From Buttiauxella gaviniae (GTDB lineage: Bacteria > Pseudomonadota > Gammaproteobacteria > Enterobacterales > Enterobacteriaceae), in NCBI RefSeq assembly GCF_040786275.1, contig NZ_JBFMVT010000002.1, positions 2,356,001 to 2,420,000 on the forward strand: a stretch of DNA of 64,000 nucleotides, read 5' to 3'. The first letter of the stretch is position 1. Every line of letters starts with the position of its first letter. The notes under the pieces are model-generated. The model was given only the letters and a program-made list of their open reading frames with translations. It had not been told where the DNA came from and made no database searches. The position numbers and the translations under genes are program-made. Of the stretch, positions 10,058 through 21,450 are shown in pieces.

Positions 10058-11320
10058 ATGGCGTGGAATCAGCCCGGTAATAACGGACAGGACCGCGACC
10101 CGTGGGGAAGCAGCAAACCTGGCGGCGACTCTGGGGGTAACAAAGGAGGGCGGGATCAGGGGCCACCTGATCTGGATGATATCTTCCGGAAGTTAAGCAA
10201 AAAACTCGGTGGCCTTGGCGGCGGTAAAAGCGGTGGCAGTGGTTCCGGTGGGGGTTCTTCACAACTTCCGCGTCCACACATCGGTGGCCGCATGATCGGC
10301 ATCGTTGCCGCGGTCGCTGTCGTTATTTGGGCTGCAACCGGGTTCTATACCATTAAAGAAGCTGAACGTGGTGTGGTAACGCGTTTTGGTCAATTCAGCC
10401 ATTTGGTTGAGCCGGGCCTGAACTGGAAACCGACATTCATTGATAGCGTCAGAGCGGTAAACGTTGAAGCAGTTCGCGAATTGGCGGCTTCCGGTGTGAT
10501 GCTAACGTCCGACGAGAACGTGGTTCGCGTCGAGATGAACGTGCAGTATCGCGTTACCGATCCGCGCCGTTATCTGTTTAGCGTAACCAGCGCGGACGAC
10601 AGCCTGCGTCAGGCAACCGACAGCGCATTGCGTGGTGTTATTGGTAAATACACCATGGATAAGATCCTCACCGAGGGTCGTACCATTATTCGTAATGATA
10701 CTCAGCGCGAACTGGAAGAAACCATTCGTCCATACAATATGGGTATCACCCTGCTGGACGTCAACTTCCAGGCCGCTCGTCCGCCGGAAGAGGTGAAAGC
10801 GGCGTTTGATGATGCGATTTCTGCCCGTGAAAACGAACAGCAATACATCCGTGAAGCAGAAGCGTACACCAACGAAGTTCAGCCACGTGCTAACGGTCAG
10901 GCGCAGCGTATTCTCGAAGAAGCTCGTGCTTATAAAACACAGACCGTGTTAGAAGCGCAGGGTGAAGTCGCTCGATTTGCAAGGTTGTTGCCGGAATACA
11001 AAGCTGCACCGGAAATTACCCGTGAGCGTCTGTATATCGAAACCATGGAAAAAGTGCTTAGCCATACTCGTAAAGTTCTGGTTAATGACAAGGGTGGCAA
11101 CCTGATGGTTCTGCCTCTGGATCAGATGCTGAAAGGTGGCTCACAGCCTGCGGCAAAGAGTGACAGCAGCGGTGCGAACAACTTGTTGCGCCTGCCTCCG
11201 TCATCCAACTCAAACGCAGGTAGCGCCAGCACACCGTCCTCTTCTAGTCAGGGCGATATCATGGACCAGCGCCGCGTGAACGCGCAGCGCACTGATAACC
11301 AGCGCGTAGGGAGTGAATAA
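10058..11320 (+). CDS. hflK: FtsH protease modulator HflK
   Basis: HflK forms with HflC the membrane complex that encloses FtsH and modulates its protease activity. The 420-residue protein has a glycine-rich cytoplasmic N-terminus (1-75), one transmembrane segment (~80-100), an SPFH/band-7 domain beginning TIKEAERGVVTRFG, an Ala/Glu-rich coiled coil (~260-330), and a Ser/Asn-rich tail. hflC starts 2 bases after its stop. Three unrelated-operon SPFH paralogues lie at 38906-42889. Confidence 0.97.
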   Translation: MAWNQPGNNGQDRDPWGSSKPGGDSGGNKGGRDQGPPDLDDIFRKLSKKLGGLGGGKSGGSGSGGGSSQLPRPHIGGRMIGIVAAVAVVIWAATGFYTIKEAERGVVTRFGQFSHLVEPGLNWKPTFIDSVRAVNVEAVRELAASGVMLTSDENVVRVEMNVQYRVTDPRRYLFSVTSADDSLRQATDSALRGVIGKYTMDKILTEGRTIIRNDTQRELEETIRPYNMGITLLDVNFQAARPPEEVKAAFDDAISARENEQQYIREAEAYTNEVQPRANGQAQRILEEARAYKTQTVLEAQGEVARFARLLPEYKAAPEITRERLYIETMEKVLSHTRKVLVNDKGGNLMVLPLDQMLKGGSQPAAKSDSSGANNLLRLPPSSNSNAGSASTPSSSSQGDIMDQRRVNAQRTDNQRVGSE

Positions 11321-11322
11321 CG

Positions 11323-12327
11323 ATGCGTAAGTCAGTCATTGCATTAATTATCATCGTGCTGGTGGTGCTGTTTACCTCGGTCTTCGTGGTACAGGAAGGC
11401 GAGCGCGGGATTACATTACGCTTCGGTAAAGTGCTGCGTGATGATGAAAACAAGCCGGTGGTCTACGAGCCAGGTCTGCATTTCAAAGTACCGTTTATCG
11501 AGTCGGTTAAAACCCTTGATGCGCGTATTCAGACTATGGACAACCAGGCCGATCGCTTTGTCACTAAAGAGAAGAAAGACCTGATCGTTGACTCCTACAT
11601 CAAATGGCGTATCAGCGACTTCAGCCGCTACTACCTGGCAACCGGTGGTGGTGACGTTTCTCAGGCAGAAGTGCTGTTAAAACGTAAATTCAGTGACCGT
11701 CTGCGTTCTGAAATTGGTCGTCTGGATGTGAAAGACATCGTGACCGATTCTCGTGGCCGCCTGACGCTGGATGTGCGTGATGCGCTGAACTCCGGTTCTG
11801 CGGGCACTGACGATGAAGTGGCAACGCCTGCTGCAGATGATGCAATTGCATCAGCAGCGGCACGTGTAACTCAGGAAACCAACGGCAAAGTGCCAGTGGT
11901 GAACCCGAACAGTATGGCGGCTTTGGGTATCGAAGTGGTCGATGTGCGTATCAAGCAGATCAACCTGCCCGCTGAAGTTTCAGAAGCTATCTACAACCGT
12001 ATGCGTGCGGAGCGTGAAGCAGTTGCTCGTCGCCACCGTTCACAGGGTCAGGAAGAAGCTGAGAAGCTGCGTGCAACCGCTGACTATGAAGTGACGCGTA
12101 CTCTGGCAGAAGCTGAGCGCCAGGGCCGTATTAGCCGTGGTGAAGGTGATGCTGAAGCGGCCAAACTGTTTGCCGATGCATTCAGCCAGGATCCAGACTT
12201 CTACGCCTTTATTCGTAGCCTGCGTGCGTATGAAGCAAGCTTCCAGACAGGCCAGGATGTAATGGTGTTAAGCCCGGATAGCGATTTCTTCCGCTACATG
12301 AAAACACCTGCTAACAGTTCACGTTAA
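11323..12327 (+). CDS. hflC: FtsH protease modulator HflC
   Basis: Partner of HflK in the FtsH-HflKC complex. An N-terminal transmembrane anchor (~5-22) is followed by an SPFH domain opening with VVQEGERGITLRFGKV and a charged helical region with AEREAVARRHRSQGQEEAEKLRA. The length of 334 residues equals E. coli HflC. It lies directly after hflK and is followed by a strong terminator. Confidence 0.97.
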   Translation: MRKSVIALIIIVLVVLFTSVFVVQEGERGITLRFGKVLRDDENKPVVYEPGLHFKVPFIESVKTLDARIQTMDNQADRFVTKEKKDLIVDSYIKWRISDFSRYYLATGGGDVSQAEVLLKRKFSDRLRSEIGRLDVKDIVTDSRGRLTLDVRDALNSGSAGTDDEVATPAADDAIASAAARVTQETNGKVPVVNPNSMAALGIEVVDVRIKQINLPAEVSEAIYNRMRAEREAVARRHRSQGQEEAEKLRATADYEVTRTLAEAERQGRISRGEGDAEAAKLFADAFSQDPDFYAFIRSLRAYEASFQTGQDVMVLSPDSDFFRYMKTPANSSR

Positions 12328-12344
12328 TTTTAGTGAGTGACTCA

Positions 12345-12371
12345 AGAGCCGGTCTGACCGGCTCTTTTTTT
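12345..12371 (+). terminator. intrinsic terminator after hflC
   Basis: A perfect 10-bp stem AGAGCCGGTC/GACCGGCTCT (12345-12365) is closed by a single-base gap and followed by a run of T. It ends the hflX-hflK-hflC transcript just ahead of yjeT. Confidence 0.9.
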
Positions 12372-12390
12372 ATTTGTGTCAGGGATATTT

Positions 12391-12588
12391 ATGAATTCGA
12401 CTATCTGGATGGCATTAGCGTTAGTTTTAGTGCTTGAGGGACTCGGTCCGGTGCTTTATCCACGGATGTGGCGACGCATGATTGCGGCTTTAACCCAGTT
12501 ACCGGATAACACGCTGCGTCGTTTTGGCGGCGGTCTAGTGGTTGCAGGCGTAGTAATCTACTACATGTTGAGTCGAACCGGTGGCTGA
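12391..12588 (+). CDS. yjeT: DUF2065 small inner-membrane protein YjeT
   Basis: A 65-residue hydrophobic protein with two predicted membrane helices (~3-20 and ~45-62) separated by a short basic loop. It matches E. coli YjeT along its whole length, including LVLEGLGP and RRFGGGLVVAGVV. Function is unknown. The start MNSTIW was chosen over an upstream in-frame codon by that alignment; AGGGA lies just upstream. Confidence 0.9.
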   Translation: MNSTIWMALALVLVLEGLGPVLYPRMWRRMIAALTQLPDNTLRRFGGGLVVAGVVIYYMLSRTGG

Positions 12589-12594
12589 TCAACA

Positions 12595-12624
12595 TTGAGG
12601 TGGATGATTACCATTTTGTATACT
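12595..12624 (+). promoter_or_regulatory. candidate purA promoter
   Basis: TTGAGG (12595-12600), 18-base spacer, TATACT (12619-12624). It lies 67 bases before the purA start. A second possible -10, TAGAAT (12655-12660), has no good -35. Assignment is by consensus only. Confidence 0.45.
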
Positions 12625-12668
12625 AAAAGGGCTGATCATCGAGGAAACCGATGGTAGAATCCTTTTTT

Positions 12669-12684
12669 AAGCAAACGGTGATTT
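12669..12684 (+). promoter_or_regulatory. possible PurR operator in the purA leader
   Basis: AAGCAAACGGTGATTT fits the left half of the PurR consensus (ACGCAAACGTTTGCGT) well and the right half poorly. It overlaps the translation initiation region of purA. E. coli purA is repressed by PurR through sites around its promoter and leader. Confidence 0.35.
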
Positions 12685-12687
12685 TGA

Positions 12688-13989
<1,302 letters not shown>

Positions 13990-13998
13990 TTGTGTTAT

Positions 13999-14028
13999 GG
14001 GGCGTGCTCTGCACGTCCCAATTGTTCT
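13999..14028 (+). terminator. probable terminator after purA
   Basis: GGGGCGTGC (13999-14007) and GCACGTCCC (14011-14019) pair with one G-U around a 3-base loop, followed by a weak AATTGTTCT tail. Efficiency is doubtful because the U-tract is interrupted. Confidence 0.5.
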
Positions 14029-14149
14029 ATCCTGCCGCTTTATCTACCTTCCCCGTTAAATAAATTAGCTGGCAACCATATGGCTGGTTTATCATCAATA
14101 TATCGCCCTGATGGCGAAAAGCGTTTTCCCTCCCACCCAAGAGGTTGAT

Positions 14150-14575
14150 GTGCAGTTAACGAGTTTTACTGATTACGGTTTACGTGCTTTGATTTACATG
14201 GCGTCTTTGCCAGAAGGAAAGATGACTAGCATTTCTGAAGTCACAGAGGTGTACGGTGTTTCACGTAATCATATGGTGAAAATCATCAATCAACTCAGCC
14301 GTGCTGGCTTTGTGACGGCAGTGCGCGGCAAAAACGGTGGCATTCGCCTCGGCAAACCGGCAGAAATAATCCGTGTCGGTGATGTGGTGCGTGAGCTGGA
14401 GCCGCTTTCTTTGGTGAACTGTAGCAGTGAGTTTTGTCATATTACCCCCGCATGTCGCCTGAAACAGGCACTGGCCCAGGCGGTGCAAAGCTTTCTAACA
14501 GAGCTCGATAAGCACACGCTGGCCGATTTGGTAGATCAAAACCAACCGCTCTACAAATTATTGCTGGTGGAGTAA
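14150..14575 (+). CDS. nsrR: nitric-oxide-sensing transcriptional repressor NsrR
   Basis: An Rrf2-family repressor (141 residues) that holds an Fe-S cluster destroyed by nitric oxide. The winged HTH occupies residues 1-60, and the cluster ligands are C91, C96 and C102, at the E. coli positions. Translation starts at GTG (14150), with AAGAGG six bases upstream; this start, not the ATG at 14111, aligns with the family ([17 protein letters not shown]). A perfect target site lies in this window upstream of ytfE (27885-27907). rnr follows 39 bases downstream and is probably co-transcribed. Confidence 0.96.
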   Translation: MQLTSFTDYGLRALIYMASLPEGKMTSISEVTEVYGVSRNHMVKIINQLSRAGFVTAVRGKNGGIRLGKPAEIIRVGDVVRELEPLSLVNCSSEFCHITPACRLKQALAQAVQSFLTELDKHTLADLVDQNQPLYKLLLVE

Positions 14576-14614
14576 ATCACGATTTCCTCAGCAAATGACA
14601 ACGGAGGAACCGCA

Positions 14615-17071
14615 ATGTCAAAAGATCCTTTTCAGGAACGAGAAGCCGAAAAATACGAAAACCCGATCCCAAGCCGGGAATTTATACTCGCTCATCTCTC
14701 CAAACGTGAAAAACCAGCCAATCGTGACGAACTGGCTGAAGAACTGAATATTACCGGTGAAGAACAACTTGAAGCGCTGCGTCGCCGTTTGCGAGCCATG
14801 GAACGCGATGGACAGTTGGTCTTTACCCGCCGCCAGTGTTACGCCCTGCCAGAACGTCTTGATTTGCTAAAAGGTAAAGTGATTGGCCATCGCGATGGCT
14901 TTGGATTCTTGCGCGTCGAAGGACGTAAAGACGATCTCTACCTTTCATCCGAGCAGATGAAAATGTGTATGCACGGCGATATCGTGCTGGCGCAACCGCT
15001 CGGCGCTGACCGCAAAGGTCGTCGTGAAGCGCGTATTGTACGCGTGCTGGAGCCGAGAACCGGGCAAATCGTCGGTCGCTACTTTACTGATGCTGGCATT
15101 GGTTTTGTGGTGCCGGACGACAGCCGCCTGAGCTTTGATATTCTTATCCCGCCAGAAGAGCTGATGGGCGCGCGCATGGGCTTTGTGGTGGTGGTTGAAC
15201 TCACCCAACGTCCAACTCGTCGCACCAAAGCGGTAGGTAAAATCGTTGAAGTGCTGGGCGATAACATGGGGACTGGCATGGCAGTTGATATGGCGGTGCG
15301 CACCCATGAAATCCCTTATGTCTGGCCGCCAGAAGTTGAAGCTCAGGTCGCTAAACTTAAAGAAGAAGTGCCGGAAGAGGCCAAAGTGGGCCGTGTGGAT
15401 CTGCGCGACCTGCCGCTCGTCACCATTGATGGCGAAGATGCCCGTGACTTCGATGATGCCGTATTCTGTGAGAAAAAACGCGGCGGCGGCTGGCGCTTGT
15501 GGGTGGCAATTGCCGACGTAAGTTATTACGTTCGCCCACCAACGGCGCTGGACAAAGAAGCCCGCAACCGTGGCACCTCTGTTTACTTCCCGTCGCAGGT
15601 TATTCCGATGCTGCCGGAAGTACTCTCCAACGGCTTGTGCTCACTGAATCCACAGGTTGACCGTCTGTGTATGGTCTGTGAAATGACCATCTCTTCGACT
15701 GGCCGCCTGACGGGTTCGAAATTCTACGAAGCGGTGATGAGCTCCCATGCACGTCTGACCTACACCAAAGTGTGGCATATGTTGCAGGGCGATCAGGAGC
15801 TGCGTGAGCAGTACGCACCGCTGGTTAAGCACATCGAAGAGCTGCATAACCTCTATAAAGTGCTGGATGTTTCCCGTGCGCAACGCGGCGGCATCTCGTT
15901 TGAAAGCGAAGAAGCGAAGTTTATCTTCAACGCCGAGCGTCGTATTGAGCGTGTTGAACAAACCGTACGTAACGATGCGCATAAGCTCATCGAAGAGTGC
16001 ATGATCCTCGCTAACATCTCAGCCGCTCGCTTTGTTGAAAAACATAATGAACCGTCGCTGTTCCGCGATCACGACAGGCCGAGCAACGATGCGATTACCG
16101 CATTCCGCACCGTGCTTGCCGAGCTGGGCCTTGAACTGCCAGGCGGGCAAAAACCAGAGCCACGCGACTATGCGGAATTGCTGAGTTCGATTGCCGATCG
16201 TCCGGATCATGAAATGCTGCAAACGATGCTGCTACGTTCCATGAAACAGGCGGTTTACGATCCAGAAAACCGGGGGCACTTTGGCCTTGCGCTGCAATCT
16301 TACGCGCACTTTACCTCGCCAATTCGTCGTTACCCGGACTTGCTGCTGCACCGTGCGATTAAGTATCTGCTGGCTAAAGAGCAGGGGCACACAGGTAATA
16401 GTACCGAGTCTGGCGGCTGGCACTATGACATGGAAGAGATGCTGCAACTTGGTCAGCACTGTTCTATGGCGGAACGCCGCGCCGATGAAGCGACACGCGA
16501 TGTCGCTGACTGGCTGAAATGCGACTTTATGCAGGATCAGGTCGGTCAGACATTTAGCGGTATCATCGCAAGCGTTACCGGCTTCGGCTTCTTTGTCCGT
16601 CTGACGGATCTGTTCATCGATGGCCTGGTGCACGTTTCTTCCCTTGATAACGACTACTACCGTTTCGACCAGGTTGGGCAGCGCCTGATTGGCGAATCCG
16701 GTGGGCAGACCTATCGTCTGGGTGACCGCGTAGAAGTGCGTGTTGAAGCGGTTCATATGGACGAGCGTAAAATTGATTTTGCTCTACTTTCCAGTACCCG
16801 CGTCCCTCGCGGTGCGGGTAAAACTGAAAAAGACAGAGCGAAAAAAGGCGCTAACGGCAACGGTCCAAAACGTCGTCAGGGCGGCAAACGCGTAAACTTC
16901 GAGCCGGACAGTGCTTTCCGTAAAGAGAAAGGTGCTGCGAAGCCTAAGAAAGCGAACGTCGATAAGACTGAGAAGAAGAAGGAGAAGAAAGCAAAAACTC
17001 CTTCTGATAAAACGCGTAAAATAGCGGCTGCCACGAAGGCCAAACGCGCGGCGAAGAAGCAGCCGAGCTAG
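14615..17071 (+). CDS. rnr: exoribonuclease R
   Basis: RNase R is a processive 3'-5' exonuclease that digests structured RNA and helps degrade defective mRNAs with tmRNA. Domains in order: an HTH-like N-terminus (~20-80), two cold-shock OB folds (~80-230), an RNB catalytic domain whose metal-binding aspartates lie in [12 protein letters not shown], an S1 domain (~640-730), and a Lys-rich tail of about 90 residues. Length is 818 residues against 813 in E. coli. GGAGG just upstream of the ATG supports the start. Confidence 0.97.
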   Translation: MSKDPFQEREAEKYENPIPSREFILAHLSKREKPANRDELAEELNITGEEQLEALRRRLRAMERDGQLVFTRRQCYALPERLDLLKGKVIGHRDGFGFLRVEGRKDDLYLSSEQMKMCMHGDIVLAQPLGADRKGRREARIVRVLEPRTGQIVGRYFTDAGIGFVVPDDSRLSFDILIPPEELMGARMGFVVVVELTQRPTRRTKAVGKIVEVLGDNMGTGMAVDMAVRTHEIPYVWPPEVEAQVAKLKEEVPEEAKVGRVDLRDLPLVTIDGEDARDFDDAVFCEKKRGGGWRLWVAIADVSYYVRPPTALDKEARNRGTSVYFPSQVIPMLPEVLSNGLCSLNPQVDRLCMVCEMTISSTGRLTGSKFYEAVMSSHARLTYTKVWHMLQGDQELREQYAPLVKHIEELHNLYKVLDVSRAQRGGISFESEEAKFIFNAERRIERVEQTVRNDAHKLIEECMILANISAARFVEKHNEPSLFRDHDRPSNDAITAFRTVLAELGLELPGGQKPEPRDYAELLSSIADRPDHEMLQTMLLRSMKQAVYDPENRGHFGLALQSYAHFTSPIRRYPDLLLHRAIKYLLAKEQGHTGNSTESGGWHYDMEEMLQLGQHCSMAERRADEATRDVADWLKCDFMQDQVGQTFSGIIASVTGFGFFVRLTDLFIDGLVHVSSLDNDYYRFDQVGQRLIGESGGQTYRLGDRVEVRVEAVHMDERKIDFALLSSTRVPRGAGKTEKDRAKKGANGNGPKRRQGGKRVNFEPDSAFRKEKGAAKPKKANVDKTEKKKEKKAKTPSDKTRKIAAATKAKRAAKKQPS

Positions 17072-17082
17072 CTTTGAAAGGG

Positions 17083-17155
17083 TGGATGGCACGTCGTTTA
17101 TCCACCCTACCACTGCTTTTCGTAGGTCGGATTAGCGTGAGCGACATCCAACATT
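17083..17155. repeat. intergenic inverted repeat (GGGTGGAT/ATCCACCC family)
   Basis: GGGTGGAT (17080s) pairs with ATCCACCC (17099-17106), followed by GTAGGTCGGATTAGCG and a second half GCGACATCC. The same motif family (GTAGGG[TC]GGATAAGCG...GCGCCATCC) recurs at 36912-36993, 43018-43105, 49834-49915 and 51769-51873, always between genes. These are REP/BIME-like palindromes. This one fills the rnr-rlmB gap and may stabilise rnr mRNA. Confidence 0.6.
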
Positions 17156-17204
17156 TACGAGCAAATCAACACAGGCGCATCAGCGTCTGAAACGAGTGAC
17201 ATCA

Positions 17205-17936
17205 ATGAGTGAAATGATTTACGGCATCCATGCCGTTCAGGCGCTACTGGATAACGCCCCCCAGCGTTTTCAGGAAGTGTTTATTCTTAAAGGCCGTGAA
17301 GACAAACGTCTGATGCCTTTAATTCATGCGCTGGAAGCCCAGGGCGTGCCTGTGCAAATGGCAAATCGCCAATGGCTGGATGAGAAATCTGAAGGCGCTG
17401 TGCATCAGGGCATTATTGCCCGCGTGAAGCCAGGCCGTCAGTATCAGGAAAATGATATTCCTGATCTGCTTGCCAGCATCGAGCAGCCTTTCTTGCTGAT
17501 TCTGGATGGCGTTACCGATCCACACAACCTCGGTGCGTGCCTGCGAAGTGCTGATGCTGCCGGTGTTCATGCGGTTATCGTCCCGAAAGATCGCTCTGCG
17601 CAATTGAATGCGACGGCGAAGAAAGTTGCCTGTGGCGCTGCTGAAAACGTCCCGCTTATCCGTGTGACCAACCTGGCGCGTACTATGCGTGTGTTGCAGG
17701 AAGCGAATGTTTGGATCGTGGGTACCGCGGGCGAAGCGGATCACAACTTGTACCAGAGCAAAATGACTGGCCCAATGGCGCTGGTCATGGGTGCTGAAGG
17801 TGAAGGTATGCGTCGCCTGACGCGTGAGCATTGTGATGAGCTCATCAGTATCCCTATGGCCGGGACGGTTTCTTCATTGAACGTCTCCGTCGCGACCGGA
17901 ATCTGCCTGTTCGAAGCTGTGCGTCAACGCAGTTAA
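17205..17936 (+). CDS. rlmB: 23S rRNA 2'-O-methyltransferase (Gm2251)
   Basis: RlmB methylates the ribose of G2251 in the P-loop of 23S rRNA. It has an N-terminal substrate-binding domain (1-75) and a SPOUT/SpoU catalytic domain with the three motifs [29 protein letters not shown] and [18 protein letters not shown], which form the knotted SAM site. The start [11 protein letters not shown] gives 243 residues, equal to E. coli. A GTG three codons upstream is less likely. Confidence 0.96.
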   Translation: MSEMIYGIHAVQALLDNAPQRFQEVFILKGREDKRLMPLIHALEAQGVPVQMANRQWLDEKSEGAVHQGIIARVKPGRQYQENDIPDLLASIEQPFLLILDGVTDPHNLGACLRSADAAGVHAVIVPKDRSAQLNATAKKVACGAAENVPLIRVTNLARTMRVLQEANVWIVGTAGEADHNLYQSKMTGPMALVMGAEGEGMRRLTREHCDELISIPMAGTVSSLNVSVATGICLFEAVRQRS

Positions 17937-17942
17937 TCTTCC

Positions 17943-17967
17943 GTGGGGTGCTTTCGCACCCCGCTTT
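17943..17967 (+). terminator. hairpin after rlmB
   Basis: GGGGTGC (17945-17951) and GCACCCC (17956-17962) form a perfect 7-bp stem with a TTTC loop, followed by GCTTT. The U-tract is short, so termination may be incomplete. Confidence 0.6.
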
Positions 17968-18039
17968 GTGATCCCCCTCCATGCATAACTTTCGTCACCG
18001 TCCATACTAATGGCATTGCCATAAATGGGAGGGATTACA

Positions 18040-19674
18040 ATGCGCTGGCAAACTCATACCATTTTTAACCAACCGATACCCCTCAACAACAGTAACCTTT
18101 TTCTCTCTGATATCTCATTAACCGAGGCGGTTGCCCGTGAAGGCGCTGGCTGGGATGCAGAGCTTTTAGCGAGTATCGGCCAGCAACTGGGTTCCGCTGA
18201 ATCGCTTGAACTCGGGCGGCTGGCAAATGTGAATCCACCGGAATTACTTCGCTATGACTCCAGCGGTGAAAGGCTGGATGACGTGCGTTTTTATCCGGCC
18301 TGGCATTTACTGATGCAGGGCCTGTGCGCAAACAGAGTGCACAATTTGCCCTGGCAGGAAGATGCGCGTCAGGGCTCTTTTGTTGCCCGGGCCGCCCGCT
18401 TTGTTCTGCATGCGCAGGTCGAGGCGGGAACGTTATGCCCGATAACCATGACATTCGGTGCCATTCCACTTTTGCAAAAACACCTGCCTAAAGAGTTTCA
18501 GCCATGGTTAAAGCCCTTACTCAGCGATCGTTATGACGCACATCTTTTGCCAGGTGCTCAAAAACGTGGCCTATTGATTGGCATGGGGATGACGGAGAAA
18601 CAAGGGGGCTCCGATGTCCTGAGTAACACTACTCGTGCAGAGGCCATCGACAAACGGGGCCCCGGAGAGATGTATCGCTTAGTCGGCCACAAATGGTTTT
18701 TCTCCGTTCCACAAAGCGATGCACATTTGGTTCTTGCCCAGGCCAAAGGTGGGCTTTCTTGTTTCTTTCTGCCGCGATTTTTACCCGATGGTCAGCGTAA
18801 TCAGGTTCGTTTCGAGCGCCTGAAGGACAAACTCGGAAACCGCTCTAACGCCAGCAGTGAAGTTGAGTTTTGTGATGCTGCGGCCTGGCTGATTGGTGAA
18901 GAAGGCGAGGGCGTGCGCTCCATACTGAAAATGGGCGGATATACTCGCTTTGACTGCGCGCTTGGCAGCCACGGCCTGATGCGCCGTGCGCTCTCGGTCG
19001 CGTTATATCACGCGCATCAAAGACAAGCCTTCGGGAAAAACCTGATTGATTTACCGCTTATGCGCCAGGTGCTTGGGCGTATGGCTTTGCAACTTGAAGG
19101 CCAGACGGCATTTCTGTTCCGTCTTGCCCGAGCCTGGGAATCACCCGGTAATCCGCATGAATTGGCCTACAGCCGCCTGTTTACTCCCGCCGCTAAATTT
19201 AGCGTCTGTAAATCGGGTATTCCGTTTGTCGCTGAGGCGATGGAAGTCCTCGGGGGAATCGGTTATTGCGAAGACAGCGAGCTGCCGCGAATCTACCGTG
19301 AAATCCCGGTGAATAGTATTTGGGAAGGCTCGGGCAATATCATGAGTCTGGATGTTATGCGCGTGCTGGTTAAACAGCCTGGCGCAATGGAAATGCTGCA
19401 CGCTGAATTTGATGAAGTGAAAGGGCAAAACCGGCATTTCGACCGTAGCTGGCGGCAACTGCAACAGCGGCTACATAAACCGCAAGAGGAGTGGGGCCGT
19501 GAAATCACGCGGATGCTTGTGCTTCTTGCGACGGGCGCGCAGGTTCTGCAGCATCTTTCTCCGCCATCTGGTGAAGCATGGTGCCGAATGATGCTGGATT
19601 CGCGAGGGGAAACTATTTTACCTGATCAGGTATTGATTGATGTACTACTGCGGGCAACGGGGCGGGCGGGGTAA
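18040..19674 (+). CDS. aidB: acyl-CoA dehydrogenase-like alkylation response protein AidB
   Basis: AidB is a flavoprotein of the acyl-CoA dehydrogenase fold that binds DNA and is induced by Ada on alkylation damage; its substrate is not settled. The 544-residue sequence matches E. coli AidB closely, for example LGRLANVNPPELLRYD, GMTEKQGGSDV (flavin region) and EVLGGIGYCEDSELPR with NSIWEGSGNIM near the C-terminal third. GGGAGGG (18027-18033) six bases before the ATG supports the start. The gene is isolated between two hairpins. No Ada box was identified with confidence. Confidence 0.95.
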   Translation: MRWQTHTIFNQPIPLNNSNLFLSDISLTEAVAREGAGWDAELLASIGQQLGSAESLELGRLANVNPPELLRYDSSGERLDDVRFYPAWHLLMQGLCANRVHNLPWQEDARQGSFVARAARFVLHAQVEAGTLCPITMTFGAIPLLQKHLPKEFQPWLKPLLSDRYDAHLLPGAQKRGLLIGMGMTEKQGGSDVLSNTTRAEAIDKRGPGEMYRLVGHKWFFSVPQSDAHLVLAQAKGGLSCFFLPRFLPDGQRNQVRFERLKDKLGNRSNASSEVEFCDAAAWLIGEEGEGVRSILKMGGYTRFDCALGSHGLMRRALSVALYHAHQRQAFGKNLIDLPLMRQVLGRMALQLEGQTAFLFRLARAWESPGNPHELAYSRLFTPAAKFSVCKSGIPFVAEAMEVLGGIGYCEDSELPRIYREIPVNSIWEGSGNIMSLDVMRVLVKQPGAMEMLHAEFDEVKGQNRHFDRSWRQLQQRLHKPQEEWGREITRMLVLLATGAQVLQHLSPPSGEAWCRMMLDSRGETILPDQVLIDVLLRATGRAG

Positions 19675-19680
19675 AAACAT

Positions 19681-19724
19681 AAAAGCCAGCGCCATAAGAG
19701 GGGATTAAAATGGCCGCTGGCTTA
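19681..19724. terminator. bidirectional terminator between aidB and yjfN
   Basis: AAGCCAGC plus GCCAT (19683-19695) pairs with ATGGC plus CGCTGGCTT (19710-19722). A-rich sequence lies on the left and TTAATT on the right. It separates converging aidB and yjfN. Confidence 0.6.
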
Positions 19725-19725
19725 A

Positions 19726-20001
19726 TTATGCATAAATAATGGCTTGTACGCGCCAGCCTTCGGCGAGCTGGTTTTCCTGCATTTTGATGATGCGATAGTA
19801 CGATGCACCATGTTCATCTGCCTTTAAGGCGATGACTTTTTCTACGTCTTGCACGCTACCGGCAATACCGTTTACGGAAATCATGCCGATTTCATTCAAA
19901 CCCGTCACACAATCTGCAGCAACATCTTCCGCTGATTGCGCAGATGTTGTGATAAGCCCCACGGACAGCAGTAATGAGGTTAAGGCAAAAGATCGTTTCA
20001 T
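19726..20001 (-). CDS. yjfN: DUF1471 periplasmic protein YjfN
   Basis: A 91-residue secreted protein of the YhcN/BhsA/YdgH (DUF1471) family. A signal peptide covers about residues 1-23 (AQSA-E), then one DUF1471 domain with GMISVNGIAGSVQDVEKVIALKADEHGASYYRI. E. coli YjfN has the same length and is reported to activate the DegP protease. Two other DUF1471 genes, bsmA and yjfY, lie within 2 kb. Confidence 0.88.
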   Translation of the reverse strand: MKRSFALTSLLLSVGLITTSAQSAEDVAADCVTGLNEIGMISVNGIAGSVQDVEKVIALKADEHGASYYRIIKMQENQLAEGWRVQAIIYA

Positions 20002-20154
20002 AGTCAGTTCCTTTAATACTTACCCTAAATCAGTAGGGCATTCCTTCGCGTAGATGAACTCCGGGCCTGTCCGTTGACTGGAGTTCATTGTGCATAACAA
20101 ACGATCAAGTGGCGCAAAGCTGTGTAAATATCAATAAATAAACACGGCGCTAAA

Positions 20155-20457
20155 TTACTTGCGGTACAAAATAGCCTGGGCGTACCACTGACCTGGCACC
20201 ACCGTCTCATCGTTTAATACGATGACGTAGTAATCCGCTTTTGCAGCAACTGCCTTCTCTTTTAACGCTGTCTCCGTATCCATTGGGGAGCCATGTTCAA
20301 GAGCTGTTACCGTCCCTATTTTGGTTAAACCCTGCGTTTGGAAACGCTGAATTTCTTGAGGGTATGCGGTTACCGGAGGTGCGGGTTGCGGTGTGCCTTG
20401 TAACACGCTACAGGCACTCAGCGTGGTCGCAAGTAACAAAGCTGATAGCAGTCGCAT
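20155..20457 (-). CDS. bsmA: DUF1471 lipoprotein BsmA (biofilm stress and motility)
   Basis: About 100 residues with a lipoprotein signal (LLLATTLSAC, Cys about residue 16) and a single DUF1471 domain ending PGQWYAQAILYRK. It matches E. coli BsmA (YjfO), an envelope lipoprotein linked to biofilm, peroxide stress and motility. I chose the MRLLSALLL start; an in-frame start nine codons upstream (20484) would only lengthen the n-region. Confidence 0.88.
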   Translation of the reverse strand: MRLLSALLLATTLSACSVLQGTPQPAPPVTAYPQEIQRFQTQGLTKIGTVTALEHGSPMDTETALKEKAVAAKADYYVIVLNDETVVPGQWYAQAILYRK

Positions 20458-20677
20458 GATCGTTTCTCGTCTCTTAATAGCCATAGTGTAGCCCCGGTTT
20501 TTGTGTGGGAAGAGGGAATGTTCCCATTCTGTTAGCTTCCCCGCGCTTTTTAATCACTTTCGAATGAAAATCGCTAAGCAGATCTCATTGTGAAAATAAT
20601 CACAGTCCGTCAATGGCTTGCCATCCCGTGAATGCTGACATACAAAGGATGTACCACCATGATACGGAGTGAACCTC

Positions 20678-21403
20678 ATGATAGAAATGTACACCGAACA
20701 ACTGGCAGGCATTGAAATTCTGCATGCTGTGCCTGCCGGGCAAAAAGACAGCACACTTCCGATGGTGTTTTTCTATCACGGTTTTACATCATCGAAATTG
20801 GTTTACAGTTACTTTGCCGTGGCTCTTGCTCAGGCTGGAATGCGTGTAATTATGCCCGACGCCGAACAGCACGGTGCCCGCTTTGATGGCGATGAAACGG
20901 CACGCCTTTATCAATTCTGGTCAATCCTGAAACAAAACATTGATGAGTTTTCAGCGCTTCGCCAGACATTATCTGAACGCTATCCCGTCGATGAACAACG
21001 CGTTGCCGTGGGCGGTGCCTCAATGGGCGGCATGACTGCATTGGGAATTATGGCGCGTTACCCGCAAGTGCGCTGTGTGACATGCCTGATGGGATCGGGA
21101 TACTTCATGTCGCTTGGGCAATCACTGTTTCCGCCGCGAATGGCAGAGCTCGAGTCGCTTAAAGCGCTCGCTGATTACGACATAAGTCATCAGTTGGAAA
21201 ACATCGGTAACCGGCCACTTATGCTGTGGCACGGCGAGGAAGATGATGTGGTTCCGGCGGCTGAAACGTGGCGCTTACAACAGGCTCTGATTGAGAGAGG
21301 GCTGGATAAACAAATGGTCTGCTTACGGGAACCTGGGGTAAAACACCGCATTACCCCGACAGCACTTGATGCGACCAGCCGCTTCTTTAGCGAGCATCTT
21401 TAA
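20678..21403 (+). CDS. yjfP: alpha/beta-hydrolase (esterase) YjfP
   Basis: A cytoplasmic serine hydrolase of 241 residues. The oxyanion region is FFYHGFTSSK, the nucleophile elbow GASMG holds Ser115, and the acid and histidine are likely in HGEEDDVVP and GVKHRITP. E. coli YjfP is a carboxylesterase of 249 residues with no settled natural substrate. CGGAG (20665-20669) lies eight bases before the ATG. In E. coli the ula regulon follows; here it is absent. Confidence 0.9.
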   Translation: MIEMYTEQLAGIEILHAVPAGQKDSTLPMVFFYHGFTSSKLVYSYFAVALAQAGMRVIMPDAEQHGARFDGDETARLYQFWSILKQNIDEFSALRQTLSERYPVDEQRVAVGGASMGGMTALGIMARYPQVRCVTCLMGSGYFMSLGQSLFPPRMAELESLKALADYDISHQLENIGNRPLMLWHGEEDDVVPAAETWRLQQALIERGLDKQMVCLREPGVKHRITPTALDATSRFFSEHL

Positions 21404-21450
21404 TCACACCAGAACGACTTGCACACCCTGAGCTTCGAGCTGTCAACTAA